Source: JBMNQH01 sp050944035 | GTDB taxonomy: Bacteria > Bacillota > Clostridia > Oscillospirales > Oscillospiraceae | Reading direction: 5' to 3' | Assembly: GCA_050944035.1 (NCBI GenBank) | Contig: JBMNQH010000015.1 | Coordinates: 1 to 38,820 of the forward strand | Length of the DNA: 38,820 nucleotides | Shown: piece by piece, positions 26,901 to 35,838 of the stretch | Layout of the letters: every line of letters starts with the position of its first letter | Position numbering within the stretch: position 1 is the stretch's first letter | Notes under the pieces: generated by a model | The model's input: the letters and a program-made list of their open reading frames with translations, nothing else | Told to the model about the DNA's origin: nothing | The model's database searches: none | Made by a program: the position numbers and the translations under genes

Positions 26901-29900
26901 ATGCCTAATCTAAGAGAAGATGTCATCAAAATTAGCTATGAGGTTGATAAAAAGCAACTAGAAAAGGTTAATGATGATATAGACAAAATGGCGGAATCTG
27001 CGCAAAAATTCTCCGGTTCGGGTGGCCTCGGTAAAATCTCGAACGGGTTCGAGAGGCTAACAAAAGCCGCAAAGGACTTTGCGAAAACACATATCGACAT
27101 CAAAAAAGTGGCAGATACCCTAAAAAAATCACTCGTGAGCGCTGCTTCTGCCGCTTATAAAGGTCTAAAGAAAGTTGCTAGTGTATCATTCAAAGCACTA
27201 TCCGTTTCCCTTGGTGCAGCAGCAACGGCGGTCGGGTATTTGGTCAAACAATCAGTAACAGCCTATGCGAACACGGAGCAGTTAGTCGGCGGCATTGAAA
27301 CCCTATTCAAGGACAGCGCGCCAACGATGCAAAAATATGCGAATGACGCATTTAAGACGGCTGGGCTATCCGCAAATGAGTATATGGATACCGTCACAAG
27401 CTTTTCAGCCAGCTTGATAAGCAGTGTGGGCGGTGACACCAAAGAAGCTGCTGGCCTAGCAAATATGGCTATTATTGATATAGCCGATAACGCGAATAAG
27501 ATGGGCACCAGCATCCAAAGCGTGCAGGATACGTACAAGTCACTTGCGCGAGGTCAATATATGATGCTTGACAATCTCAAGCTGGGATATGCTGGCACAA
27601 AAGAAGGCGCTACAAAGCTTGTAAACGACGCTGCAAAAGTAGATAAAAGCATAAAATCAAATGACCTATCTTATGCAAACCTCGTAAAAGCAATCCACGT
27701 TGTAAACGGTGAGTGGGGCATCACTGGAACCACGGCAAAAGAAGCAGAGGGGACGATCACCGGGTCACTAAATATGGTAAGGTCTGCGTGGAAAAACCTT
27801 ATGCCAGCACTGATCGAGGGTGGAGACAGCTTCGACCAGTGTATTGACAATCTCGTTTATTCTGCACAGGTTTTCGGCAAAAATATCATGCCTGCAATCA
27901 AAAAAGCACTTTCCGGCGTTGGAAGGCTGATTGAAGAACTTGCGCCAATTATTGCAGAAGAGTTTCCAAAGCTCGTGGATGACCTGCTCCCGCCTCTACT
28001 TGACGCTGCTGTATCTCTTGTACAGGGACTTATTAAGGCATTGCCTACCATTTTATCAGTCCTGAAACAGGAGCTTCCACGCATTGCAAAAATGATTGCG
28101 AAAACGATTGTTGAAACCTTCACAGTAAACTTTCCGGCGTTCGATAAGATCAAGGATTCTCTTACAAAAGGAATCAGCGGAATTCTGAAAGTCATCCCTG
28201 CGATTATTGCAGCAGTTGGAGCTTTCAAAGCGTTTTCAAAGATCAAGTCCATTCTATCTATCTTTGGTAATGTTAAGGGCAAAGACGATAAATCCGGCGG
28301 GCTGTTTGGCGGCATTACAAACGCATTTAAGGATCTTGCGAAAGCCAAAACCTCAACCGTACTAAAAGGCATGGCGAACCTTGGAATTATCGTGGGCGGT
28401 TTCATGCTGTTAACTGCAATTGTTTTGAAGGCAGCTCCGTATATTACAAAGCTCACGAACACAAAAACTGCTGTTAAAATGATTGCGTTAATCGGCGCAC
28501 TGGGGCTTGTTGGTTCCGGTCTTGCAGAGCTGGCCGGTATCGTTGGAAAGATACCTGTTTCTACAGTCGCAAAAGGTCTGGCGAATATCGCTATTATTAT
28601 AGGCGGTATGGCTGCACTTTTCGTTGTGATTGGCGCGACCTCTCTGCTTGACTTCGACCTAACAAGGGTGCTGAAAATCGTTGGCATTATTGGAGTGCTC
28701 GGCCTCGTTGGGTCTGTGCTTGCTGGGTTTGCCGGATTGATTGGTATGATACCAATACCTGTCGTACTGGCTGGCCTTGCTAACATTGGGCTGGTTATTG
28801 GTGGACTAACTGCGATAGTTGTAGCGTTCGGTGAACTATCTCGAATACCTAAATTCAATGAATTCATTGAAAAAGGTGGAGAAACTCTTGCAAACCTGTT
28901 TGAGCAAATCGGCAAAATTGGTGGTGCTCTTGTAGGCGGGTTCGGTGAAAAATTATCATCATATCTACCTAAGATTGGCGAGAATCTAACTGCTTTTTCA
29001 CAGTCTATAAAGCCAATGTTTTCGGTTTTCTCCGGCGTTGATGCTGGAAGCATCGGGACGTTTTTCAAGTCATTCGGCGATTTCATGCTCAGTATGGCCG
29101 GAAATGACCTGGCAAGTATATTGACAGGCGGGACAGATCTCGCCGGTATTGGAACAGAACTGTGCACCTTTGCAACGAATGCAGAAGGATTTTTCACGAA
29201 AGTTGCAGAGTACCCAGAAAACGGTTTTACAAACGCGACAAAGCTGTTTGACACGCTTGCCGGTCTAAAAAGCCTGCCAAAAGAAGGCGGCGTGAAGGGC
29301 TGGTTCAACGGCGATATAAACTATGGATCTATATCCAGCGGATTGAAGCAGTTGTCAAATGACAATGTGACAGGATTCTTTACAGCGGTGTCGGAATTGA
29401 CACAAGCTGGGTTCGATAATGCGGCAAAACTGTTTGATACACTCGCAAGCCTGAAAAGCCTACCAAAAGATGGAGGTGTCAAACAGTGGTTCTCCGGCTC
29501 GATTGACTATGCTGGCATTGCGTCCGGCCTTGCATCACTCGGCAAAGAGAAAACAATGGGATTCTTTAAGTCCGTTGCCGAGCTGCCACAATCTGCATTT
29601 GACAACACAAAAGCACTGTTCAAGGCACTGGCTGGAATAGGCGATTTACCAAAGACCGACGGACTTGCCCAATGGTTTAGCGGCGAGAACAATTTAGGAA
29701 CAATAGCGGACGACATGGCGTCGTTTGGCGAAAAAACAAAAGCGTTTTTTGAGCAGATAAATAACGCAGATATAAACAAGATCAACGGACTTTGGGCGTC
29801 TTTGCAAAAGTCCGAGGACGTGACCGCCGCTGTATCAAAAACAGTTGACAAAAAGATCAATGAAATCGTCGGGAAAATCTCTAAACTGCCCTCCAAAATG

Positions 29901-31163
29901 GGCGAAGGTCTGAAAAATGCAGGTAGTTCATTAAGCAATGCTCTTGTACAGATTTGGAAGGATGCTGTGAAAGCCTCTACAAAGCCTGTTAATAAGGTGA
30001 TTGAGGGCGCGAACTGGATACTAAAAGAGTTTGGTTCCGAGAAGAGGATTGCGTCATGGGCGCCATATGCAAAGGGAACAGATGGACACAAAGGCGGCAA
30101 CGCACTTGTTAATGACGGTAGAGGTGCAGAACTAGTACAGATGCCAAATGGCAGAACATTCATTCCACAAGGTAGAAACGTGTTTATTCCCGGTGCCCCT
30201 AAAGGCATGAAGGTTCTCCCAGCAGAACAGACGGCGCAGCTCATGGGTAGAACATCCCCTACTTTCCGATATGCAAACGGCACAGGTAATCTTGATATAT
30301 TTGACTATATCGACAATGCAAGTGGGCTGGTTAGTGCGGTAACAAAAAAGTTTGTAGACTACAAAGGTGTATCCGGTCTTGGTCTGCATATTGGTAAAGG
30401 CATGGTAACGACTGTAACCGGTCAAATGTCTGCGTGGGTAAAGAAGTTATTTGATGAAATGGGCGGTATGAGCATCGGAGCCTATGTCGCATCAAAAGGC
30501 GTTGAACAATGGCGGTCTACTGTTATTCGTGCACTAAAAATGGAAGGTCTGTACAGCGCTGCAAACGTAGAAAGAACCCTGTTCCAGATGCAGACGGAAT
30601 CCGGCGGCAATCCGCGGGCAATCAACCTGTGGGATAGCAACGCAAAGGCTGGTATCCCGTCAAAGGGCCTTATGCAGGTGATTGACCCGACATTCCGTGC
30701 TTATGCGAGACCAGGGTTCAACACCAACATTTGGGACCCGCTTAGCAATATCCTTGCATCCATCCGATACGCTGTTGCAAGATACGGCTCTTTGGCTAGG
30801 GCGTATAGAGGTGTCGGATATGCCAATGGTGGCATTGTAACAAAGCCTCATTTCGGGCTTGTCGGTGAGGCAGGGAACGAAGCAATCATCCCGCTTTCTG
30901 CAAGCAAACGAAAACAGGGCATTGGATTGTGGGCGAAAGCCGGTCAAATGCTTGGCCTGTCACAGTATTCACCGGAACATAGCGGCGGCCATTCCTCCGG
31001 TTCTGTTGAGTACACTACCATTTCCCCGCAGTTCAATTTGACGGTCAGCGGCACACAGGACGACCGCGCAACTGCCAGAAGAATCAAACGGTACGTTTCC
31101 GAGGCGATCAAAGAAACATTTGACAGCATGGAACGCAAGAGCCGCGTCATTCGGGAGGTGTAG
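26901..31163 (+). CDS. Tape measure protein with lytic transglycosylase domain
   Basis: The 1420-residue protein is the largest gene of the window. The N-terminal ~300 residues are helical with the tape-measure core (TEQLVGGIETLFKDSAPTMQ, IQSVQDTYKSLARGQYMMLD, NLKLGYAGTKEGATKLVND). Residues about 485-645 hold several hydrophobic segments. Three 62-residue repeats start at residues 775, 837 and 899. Residues about 1215-1310 are an SLT-type transglycosylase: QMQTESGGNPRAINLW with catalytic Glu1233, then GLMQVIDPTFRAYARP and YGSLARAYRGVGYANGG. It sets tail length and opens peptidoglycan during injection. Confidence 0.95.
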   Translation: MPNLREDVIKISYEVDKKQLEKVNDDIDKMAESAQKFSGSGGLGKISNGFERLTKAAKDFAKTHIDIKKVADTLKKSLVSAASAAYKGLKKVASVSFKALSVSLGAAATAVGYLVKQSVTAYANTEQLVGGIETLFKDSAPTMQKYANDAFKTAGLSANEYMDTVTSFSASLISSVGGDTKEAAGLANMAIIDIADNANKMGTSIQSVQDTYKSLARGQYMMLDNLKLGYAGTKEGATKLVNDAAKVDKSIKSNDLSYANLVKAIHVVNGEWGITGTTAKEAEGTITGSLNMVRSAWKNLMPALIEGGDSFDQCIDNLVYSAQVFGKNIMPAIKKALSGVGRLIEELAPIIAEEFPKLVDDLLPPLLDAAVSLVQGLIKALPTILSVLKQELPRIAKMIAKTIVETFTVNFPAFDKIKDSLTKGISGILKVIPAIIAAVGAFKAFSKIKSILSIFGNVKGKDDKSGGLFGGITNAFKDLAKAKTSTVLKGMANLGIIVGGFMLLTAIVLKAAPYITKLTNTKTAVKMIALIGALGLVGSGLAELAGIVGKIPVSTVAKGLANIAIIIGGMAALFVVIGATSLLDFDLTRVLKIVGIIGVLGLVGSVLAGFAGLIGMIPIPVVLAGLANIGLVIGGLTAIVVAFGELSRIPKFNEFIEKGGETLANLFEQIGKIGGALVGGFGEKLSSYLPKIGENLTAFSQSIKPMFSVFSGVDAGSIGTFFKSFGDFMLSMAGNDLASILTGGTDLAGIGTELCTFATNAEGFFTKVAEYPENGFTNATKLFDTLAGLKSLPKEGGVKGWFNGDINYGSISSGLKQLSNDNVTGFFTAVSELTQAGFDNAAKLFDTLASLKSLPKDGGVKQWFSGSIDYAGIASGLASLGKEKTMGFFKSVAELPQSAFDNTKALFKALAGIGDLPKTDGLAQWFSGENNLGTIADDMASFGEKTKAFFEQINNADINKINGLWASLQKSEDVTAAVSKTVDKKINEIVGKISKLPSKMGEGLKNAGSSLSNALVQIWKDAVKASTKPVNKVIEGANWILKEFGSEKRIASWAPYAKGTDGHKGGNALVNDGRGAELVQMPNGRTFIPQGRNVFIPGAPKGMKVLPAEQTAQLMGRTSPTFRYANGTGNLDIFDYIDNASGLVSAVTKKFVDYKGVSGLGLHIGKGMVTTVTGQMSAWVKKLFDEMGGMSIGAYVASKGVEQWRSTVIRALKMEGLYSAANVERTLFQMQTESGGNPRAINLWDSNAKAGIPSKGLMQVIDPTFRAYARPGFNTNIWDPLSNILASIRYAVARYGSLARAYRGVGYANGGIVTKPHFGLVGEAGNEAIIPLSASKRKQGIGLWAKAGQMLGLSQYSPEHSGGHSSGSVEYTTISPQFNLTVSGTQDDRATARRIKRYVSEAIKETFDSMERKSRVIREV
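29223..29780. repeat. Three tandem 186-base repeats inside the tape measure gene
   Basis: Coding repeats of 62 residues begin at 29223, 29409 and 29595. Shared motifs are GF/AF-x-NA-x-KLFDTLA-x-LKSLPK-x-GGVK-x-WF and later GLK/A-x-L...GFF-x-x-V-x-EL. The first two copies are the most alike. Gain or loss of one unit would change the protein by 62 residues and thus could change tail length in steps. Confidence 0.8.
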
Positions 31164-31166
31164 GAA

Positions 31167-32024
31167 ATGGCTATTCTGAATGGTCTCTACGTGCATGTCA
31201 CAGATGAATCATTAAGTAAGGATGTTGACACAACAAGCCATCCTGTGGAAAAGGGAATCGACTTAACCGACACGGTTAGGGAGAGACCCTTTTCTCTTTC
31301 TATTAGTGGGAAGATTGTTGATTATGGTGACATGAAATCACATGAAGTCCTTGCAAAGATTAAAAAGTTCCACGCGGACGGTTCGCTCATCAACTACAGC
31401 GGGCGAAATATTGCAACAAATATGCAGATCCAGTCATTTAGCACAGATCACCCAAACACAAACCATGGCGGCGCAGATTTTGATATGGAGCTGAAGCAGG
31501 TCCGCATTGCAAAAAGTGCATACGTCCCCAAACCGAAAACAAAGAAAAAAATAGAGCAAAAAAGCAACCCCATCATTGAAGTTGGTTCGGTTGTTATTTT
31601 CAAAGGCGGCCCCGTCTATGTATCCAGTGATGCAACAAATGCAGCGGCCAACAGAAACCGCAGCACTTGCAAGGTAACGATCATCAGTGCGGAATCGTGG
31701 TCTGTTCATAAATACCACCTCATTTCTACAGACGGCGGCGGTGTGTATGGTTGGGTTGACTATGCGAACATCGAAGGGGCGGAGGAAACAGGAACAAACG
31801 GCAAGACCAACGCCGGTACACAGCAGGTACAGCAGGGGAATGGTACGGCGGTATATTACACCGTGAAACAGGGTGATACCGTCTGGGGCTTGGTGAACAA
31901 CAGCTATAAAGACTTGAATACCACCTGTGAATGGGTGATTGAAAATAATCCAGACGCCTTTTCCGTGAAAGGCGATGCAAGGACGCTCAAGATTGGTGCG
32001 AAACTGTTACTTGGGTATCGGTAG
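31167..32024 (+). CDS. Tail hub-associated LysM protein (XkdP-like)
   Basis: A 285-residue protein. An N-terminal domain (NGLYVHVTDESLSKDVDTTS, ERPFSLSISGKIVDYG) resembles the tail-proximal part of baseplate linkers, a central SH3-like segment follows (VGSVVIFKGGPVYVSS, GGGVYGWVDYANI), and a C-terminal LysM domain (AVYYTVKQGDTVWGLVNNSY, WVIENNPDAF, IGAKLLLGY) ends it. LysM in such phage proteins binds the tube or hub, or peptidoglycan. It comes right after the tape measure, as in PBSX-type phages. Confidence 0.85.
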   Translation: MAILNGLYVHVTDESLSKDVDTTSHPVEKGIDLTDTVRERPFSLSISGKIVDYGDMKSHEVLAKIKKFHADGSLINYSGRNIATNMQIQSFSTDHPNTNHGGADFDMELKQVRIAKSAYVPKPKTKKKIEQKSNPIIEVGSVVIFKGGPVYVSSDATNAAANRNRSTCKVTIISAESWSVHKYHLISTDGGGVYGWVDYANIEGAEETGTNGKTNAGTQQVQQGNGTAVYYTVKQGDTVWGLVNNSYKDLNTTCEWVIENNPDAFSVKGDARTLKIGAKLLLGYR

Positions 32025-32033
32025 GAGGCAAAC

Positions 32034-32375
32034 ATGGCAACACAAGACGTCATTAACATTGAGAAATCATTATTGCCGTATCAATTCAACATTGTTCTAG
32101 CTGGAGAATTGTTCACCCTTGGGCTCAACTACAACGCAACAGCAGACCTGTTTACAGTGGACTTGTATAAAAACAACGAGTTAATTTGTGCAGGAGAACC
32201 AATCGTTTACGGCTTCCCGCTTTGGCAGGACGTTTACAAGGCTGGAACCTTTCCCGCTGTTGACATTGTACCGCTTGACCCTAGTGGAGAGCGCAACCGT
32301 GTCACTTATGACAATCTAGGTGATACAGTTTTATTAATATTAGACAATGGGGAAGGTGCTGTAAATGGCCGATAG
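32034..32375 (+). CDS. Baseplate plug protein
   Basis: A 113-residue beta-rich protein (LLPYQFNIVLAGELFTLGLN, YNATADLFTVDLYKNNELIC, GFPLWQDVYKAGTFPAVDIV, TVLLILDNGEG). The pattern LPYxFxIxLxGxxFxxxxxYN with a later GxPLWxD matches small plug-type proteins that sit in the baseplate hub of simple contractile tails. GTAGGAGGCAAAC precedes ATG 32034. The end overlaps the hub gene by 11 bases. Confidence 0.78.
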   Translation: MATQDVINIEKSLLPYQFNIVLAGELFTLGLNYNATADLFTVDLYKNNELICAGEPIVYGFPLWQDVYKAGTFPAVDIVPLDPSGERNRVTYDNLGDTVLLILDNGEGAVNGR

Positions 32376-33270
32376 ATCAATTGCAGTAACCCAAAACCAT
32401 GACGAGTCAATCCGGTCTGCATTGGTAAAAGCCTTTGAGACATGGGAAGAGCCATACGACATAAAGCCGGATGGTGTTTTCGGTAGTATGGCAGTCGTAA
32501 AATGCGGAGACGTGACAATATCATCGGAAACGCTTGACGTTGAATTTGACATTCCATTTGATGATGACATGGAGCCGAACGAAGCGGAAATTCGTGTTTA
32601 CAATCTATCAGACAGCACAATCCGGCAACTCAAAAAGGATGCGGTTATCACGGTGGAAGCCGGATATAAGGGCGATACCGGTGTAATCTTTCGAGGTTAC
32701 ATTTCCACGGTCAAAACCGCCTATAATGGGGCTGACAAAGAAACCGCGATCACGGCAATTGACGATATTGCAGAGCATACCGTGGAAAGCATTGCTTACG
32801 CTGAATACACGAAAGCAAGTTACATTCTAAAAGACTTAATTGACAGAACGGGGATTCCTGTTGCCGTATTCAAAATACGGCGAGACCATACCTATGAGGA
32901 CTCACAGACAGTTGACGGCGATTTATTTGAAAACATACGGACGTATGCAGAGGTTTGCGGCATTTCCGTCTATGTCAGCAGAGGGAAGATTTACGCGCGG
33001 TATATCAAAGAAGGCGACAACCTGAATTTCGACTTGTCTGCTGAAACCGGGATGATCGACTACCCTACTGCTTATACAGAGGAAGTTACAGCAGAGGACT
33101 ATACAGACATTATTGACGGATATGAGGTGGAAATGCTGCTCCAGCATCGTATGTGCGCTGGCGCCATTGTCAAGCTTACAAGCAGGATTGCAAACGGTAC
33201 ATTCAGGGTTTGCAGCGGACAGCATACGTTTTCCTCAAGCGATGCCGTCACAAAGGTAAAAATGTATTAA
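32365..33270 (+). CDS. Baseplate hub protein (gp27/gp44-like, XkdQ-like)
   Basis: A 301-residue protein. After a 55-residue start, FDDDMEPNEAEIRVYNLSDS, AVITVEAGYKGDTGVIFRGY, ISTVKTAYNGADKETAITAI and SQTVDGDLFENIRTYAEVCG are typical of hub proteins that link the tube to the spike. The C-terminal strands (GYEVEMLLQHRMCAGAIVKL, TFRVCSGQHTFSSSD) complete the beta-barrel. It overlaps the plug gene and is followed by the spike gene. Confidence 0.85.
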   Translation: MADRSIAVTQNHDESIRSALVKAFETWEEPYDIKPDGVFGSMAVVKCGDVTISSETLDVEFDIPFDDDMEPNEAEIRVYNLSDSTIRQLKKDAVITVEAGYKGDTGVIFRGYISTVKTAYNGADKETAITAIDDIAEHTVESIAYAEYTKASYILKDLIDRTGIPVAVFKIRRDHTYEDSQTVDGDLFENIRTYAEVCGISVYVSRGKIYARYIKEGDNLNFDLSAETGMIDYPTAYTEEVTAEDYTDIIDGYEVEMLLQHRMCAGAIVKLTSRIANGTFRVCSGQHTFSSSDAVTKVKMY

Positions 33271-33282
33271 GGGGGTGCGCTC

Positions 33283-33687
33283 GTGGGGAATATGGCCTTC
33301 ATCGACAACTCAATTGAAAAGAAGCTGATGGACTTGCATTGTGGCTATATTGGCAGAGTGATTTCCACGGATGGCAATACAGCTACCATACAACCGCTTG
33401 GGCTTGTAAAAGAGTATGGAGGGCAGGCAAAGGAGCAGGCGGTTGTGTCAAACGTACCGGTTGCCTGTAAATACAAGCTCACGGCTAAGACCATCACCTA
33501 TGCAGTGGATGCAAACGGCAATACGCAGAGCCAGCAGGTAGCTGTTCCGCAGGCACTCTGCGCGGGGGATCTTGTTGCCTGTCTCTGTGCGGATAGAGAC
33601 ATCACAGCGGCGAGACGCGGAAAGAACGAACTGCCGCCCGCTGGCAGGCATAGGATTTCCGACAGCATTATCGTCGGTATTCTGTAA
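33283..33687 (+). CDS. Baseplate spike protein (Gp138/XkdR-like OB domain)
   Basis: A 134-residue protein from GTG 33283, 6-7 bases after GGGGGTG. It reads HCGYIGRVISTDGNTATIQP, LGLVKEYGG, VPVACKYKLTAKTITYAVDA, QALCAGDLVACLCADRDITA, the OB-fold layout of the N-terminal domain of Gp138-type spikes. ATG 33292 is a possible later start. It is short for a spike, so a separate tip may be absent. It acts at the centre of the baseplate. Confidence 0.78.
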   Translation: MGNMAFIDNSIEKKLMDLHCGYIGRVISTDGNTATIQPLGLVKEYGGQAKEQAVVSNVPVACKYKLTAKTITYAVDANGNTQSQQVAVPQALCAGDLVACLCADRDITAARRGKNELPPAGRHRISDSIIVGIL

Positions 33688-33700
33688 AGGGGTGGAAGAA

Positions 33701-34057
33701 TTGAAAGGTTTTGCAATGGATGAAACCGGTGATGTGGTAATTGCAAACAATGAAATCATGATGGTAACTGGTTCTGAGCTGATGCGGCAGCAGGTGCAAA
33801 ACGTACTTCGCACAAATTTGGAAGAATGGTTTTTGGATTTGGATGAGGGCATTGATTATCACAATATTATAGGCAAGGGCATTACAGAGGAGCTAATCCG
33901 CTATGAGATCGAACGCGGTCTTACACAGGTTGACAGCACCTTTGCCATTACAGAATTTGCCTGTAATATTGACAATACAAAACGGAAGGCGACGGTTGAC
34001 TTTCAGGCCGTTACTGATACGGGCGGAGAGGTAGGAGGTGTATACACATGGGCTTGA
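33701..34057 (+). CDS. gp25-like baseplate wedge protein (DUF2634, XkdS-like)
   Basis: The 118-residue frame from TTG 33701 is 6 bases after AAGGGGTGG. MKGFAMDETGDVVIANNEIM, MVTGSELMRQQVQNVLRTNL, EEWFLDLDEGIDYHNIIGKG and RYEIERGLTQVDSTFAITEF are the gp25/DUF2634 hallmarks (E-W-F-x-D...G-I-D/P...I.GKG). This protein starts sheath polymerisation in the baseplate. ATG 33716 is an alternative start that would cut the first strand. It overlaps the baseplate J gene by 10 bases. Confidence 0.9.
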   Translation: MKGFAMDETGDVVIANNEIMMVTGSELMRQQVQNVLRTNLEEWFLDLDEGIDYHNIIGKGITEELIRYEIERGLTQVDSTFAITEFACNIDNTKRKATVDFQAVTDTGGEVGGVYTWA

Positions 34058-35205
34058 CAGATACCGGATATGTTCGCCGGACTTATCAAGATATTTTAGA
34101 TGATAAAATCCAGCGGGCAAAAGAACTGTTCGGCGAGGATATCGAGACAAGTGAACTAACCCCGCTTGGAAAGTTTATCCGCATCAATGCCTACGATCAG
34201 GCAATAGCGGAAGAAGAACTGGAACAGATCTACTATTCCAGATTCCCCAACACGGCAAGTGGGCAGAGCCTCGACCGGCTTTTGGTATTCACCGGTTTAA
34301 CACGTAATCCGGCGGAGGCAGCTTGCTACAGTGTAAAGGTGACAGGCACCGCAGGTTATACAGTGCCCGTGGGCTTTCTTGTTGGCACAAACAGCGTAAA
34401 CTTTTACAACACAGCAGAGACGAAAATCGGCACGGACGGCACCTGCACCATCACTGTTGCCTGTACGACTCCCGGCACGCTCGGAAATGTTTCTGCAAGC
34501 GCAATCAATAAGGTTGTTAATCCAGATGCTAGCATAACGTCTGTAGAGGGCATCACGTGCGTCACAGCCGGGCAGGAGGAAGAAAGCGATGCAGAACTTC
34601 GAGCAAGGTTCAAGCTTGCTGTACAAGGTTCTGGGAGCTGCAATGAAAATGCCTTGCGTGCTGCTCTGCTTCGCGTTCCCGGTGTGCAATATGCTACCGT
34701 CATTGCTAATGATAGTGAAACAGAGGATAGCGAGGGTAGACCGCCGCATAGTTTTGAATGCTATGTGCTTGGCGGCTCTGGACAGCAGCAGAAGATTGCA
34801 GAGGCCATCTTCGACAAAAAACCAATTGGAATTAAGACAACCGGTGATATCTCTGTTATATTATCCGATGCAAGCGGGAATGAGAAAACGGTTTACTACT
34901 CCAACACGGAGACCGTTTCCGTTTTTGTGAAGGTCAATGTAAAAGTGGAAAATACATATCCGGATGATGGAACAGACCAGATAAAATCCAATGTAATGTC
35001 CTACATCAATGGACTAGGGATTGGTAAATCTGTGATTACATCATCCATCTATGGTTGCATTTACAGTGTAACAGGAGTCAAAGAAGTTACCACTTTAGAA
35101 TTGTCAACAAATAACGGCACAAGCTATTCGCCGCAAAATGTAACTGTATCCAGCTATGCCGTTGCGGTATGTTCCGGCGTTACCGTGGAGGTGCAAAATG
35201 CCTAG
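34048..35205 (+). CDS. Baseplate J family protein (XkdT-like)
   Basis: A 385-residue protein. The N-terminal (VRRTYQDILDDKIQRAKELF, LGKFIRINAYDQAIAEEELE, SGQSLDRLLVFTGLTRNPAE) and central parts (VTGTAGYTVPVGFLVGTNSV, NPDASITSVEGITCVTAGQE, EESDAELRARFKLAV) carry the baseplate_J signatures, with the C-terminal strands VKEVTTLELSTNNG. It forms the wedge ring together with the gp25-like and the next protein. Confidence 0.95.
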   Translation: MGLTDTGYVRRTYQDILDDKIQRAKELFGEDIETSELTPLGKFIRINAYDQAIAEEELEQIYYSRFPNTASGQSLDRLLVFTGLTRNPAEAACYSVKVTGTAGYTVPVGFLVGTNSVNFYNTAETKIGTDGTCTITVACTTPGTLGNVSASAINKVVNPDASITSVEGITCVTAGQEEESDAELRARFKLAVQGSGSCNENALRAALLRVPGVQYATVIANDSETEDSEGRPPHSFECYVLGGSGQQQKIAEAIFDKKPIGIKTTGDISVILSDASGNEKTVYYSNTETVSVFVKVNVKVENTYPDDGTDQIKSNVMSYINGLGIGKSVITSSIYGCIYSVTGVKEVTTLELSTNNGTSYSPQNVTVSSYAVAVCSGVTVEVQNA

Positions 35206-35827
35206 GCGGTTTGATGATACTAACTATGTAAACAACCTTCCAGACGCCTATAATAAACGCACTGGCTCAAATAATGACAAGATTCTTTCCATTGAGAAAC
35301 GAACGCTTGATGCGTTTCGGGGAGAGCTTGCGGACGTCTACAACAGTCTTGACCTTGATATGGCAACCGGCAAAACGCTGGACTTATACGGCGATATGAT
35401 AGGGCAAGCACGGGGTATGGCGTCGGACGATCAATACAGGATTATGATAAAATCGCGCATACTTCGGAACATGACAAACGGGGATTACAACAGCATTGCG
35501 CGTTCGGTCAGTCTGATATTCAATTGTGACCCAGCGGAATTTAAGCTAACAGAATCCGAGCCTTGCGTCGTGAAGTTGGAAGGCTTGCCGTATGAAACAC
35601 TTAATAATTCAGGCGTAAACCTTAATGACGCAATTAGCATTATAGCGGAGGTCATGCCGGTCGGTGTACGTCTGGAAAATATACTTGCAGAGGGTACGTT
35701 TGAGTTTTCAAACATAGCGACAGACTACGACGAAACCGCGGGTTTCGGCATTAGCAATGAAGATCAGTCCATCGGCGGAACGCTTGGGCTTGCTGCTAGT
35801 GCCGGTGATAACAATCTACCAATTTAG
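35198..35827 (+). CDS. Baseplate wedge / tail protein I-like (XkdU/YmfQ-like)
   Basis: A 209-residue protein from ATG 35198 behind GGAGGTG, overlapping the J gene by 8 bases. NNLPDAYNKRTGSNNDKILS, TLDAFRGELADVYNSLDLDM, ATGKTLDLYGDMIGQARGMA and DDQYRIMIKSRILRNMTNGD are typical of the third wedge protein, followed by a domain ALKV-like (VGVRLENILAEGTFEFSNIA) and a glycine-rich end. It attaches fibres to the baseplate. Confidence 0.85.
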   Translation: MPRRFDDTNYVNNLPDAYNKRTGSNNDKILSIEKRTLDAFRGELADVYNSLDLDMATGKTLDLYGDMIGQARGMASDDQYRIMIKSRILRNMTNGDYNSIARSVSLIFNCDPAEFKLTESEPCVVKLEGLPYETLNNSGVNLNDAISIIAEVMPVGVRLENILAEGTFEFSNIATDYDETAGFGISNEDQSIGGTLGLAASAGDNNLPI

Positions 35828-35838
35828 GAGGGAATAGC

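Noticed and set aside
27857..29308. A 483-codon open frame on the minus strand inside the tape measure gene
   Set aside because: It is a by-product of the plus-strand codon pattern; it has Pro/Ser-rich low-complexity content, no start signal, and lies fully inside a gene with clear function.
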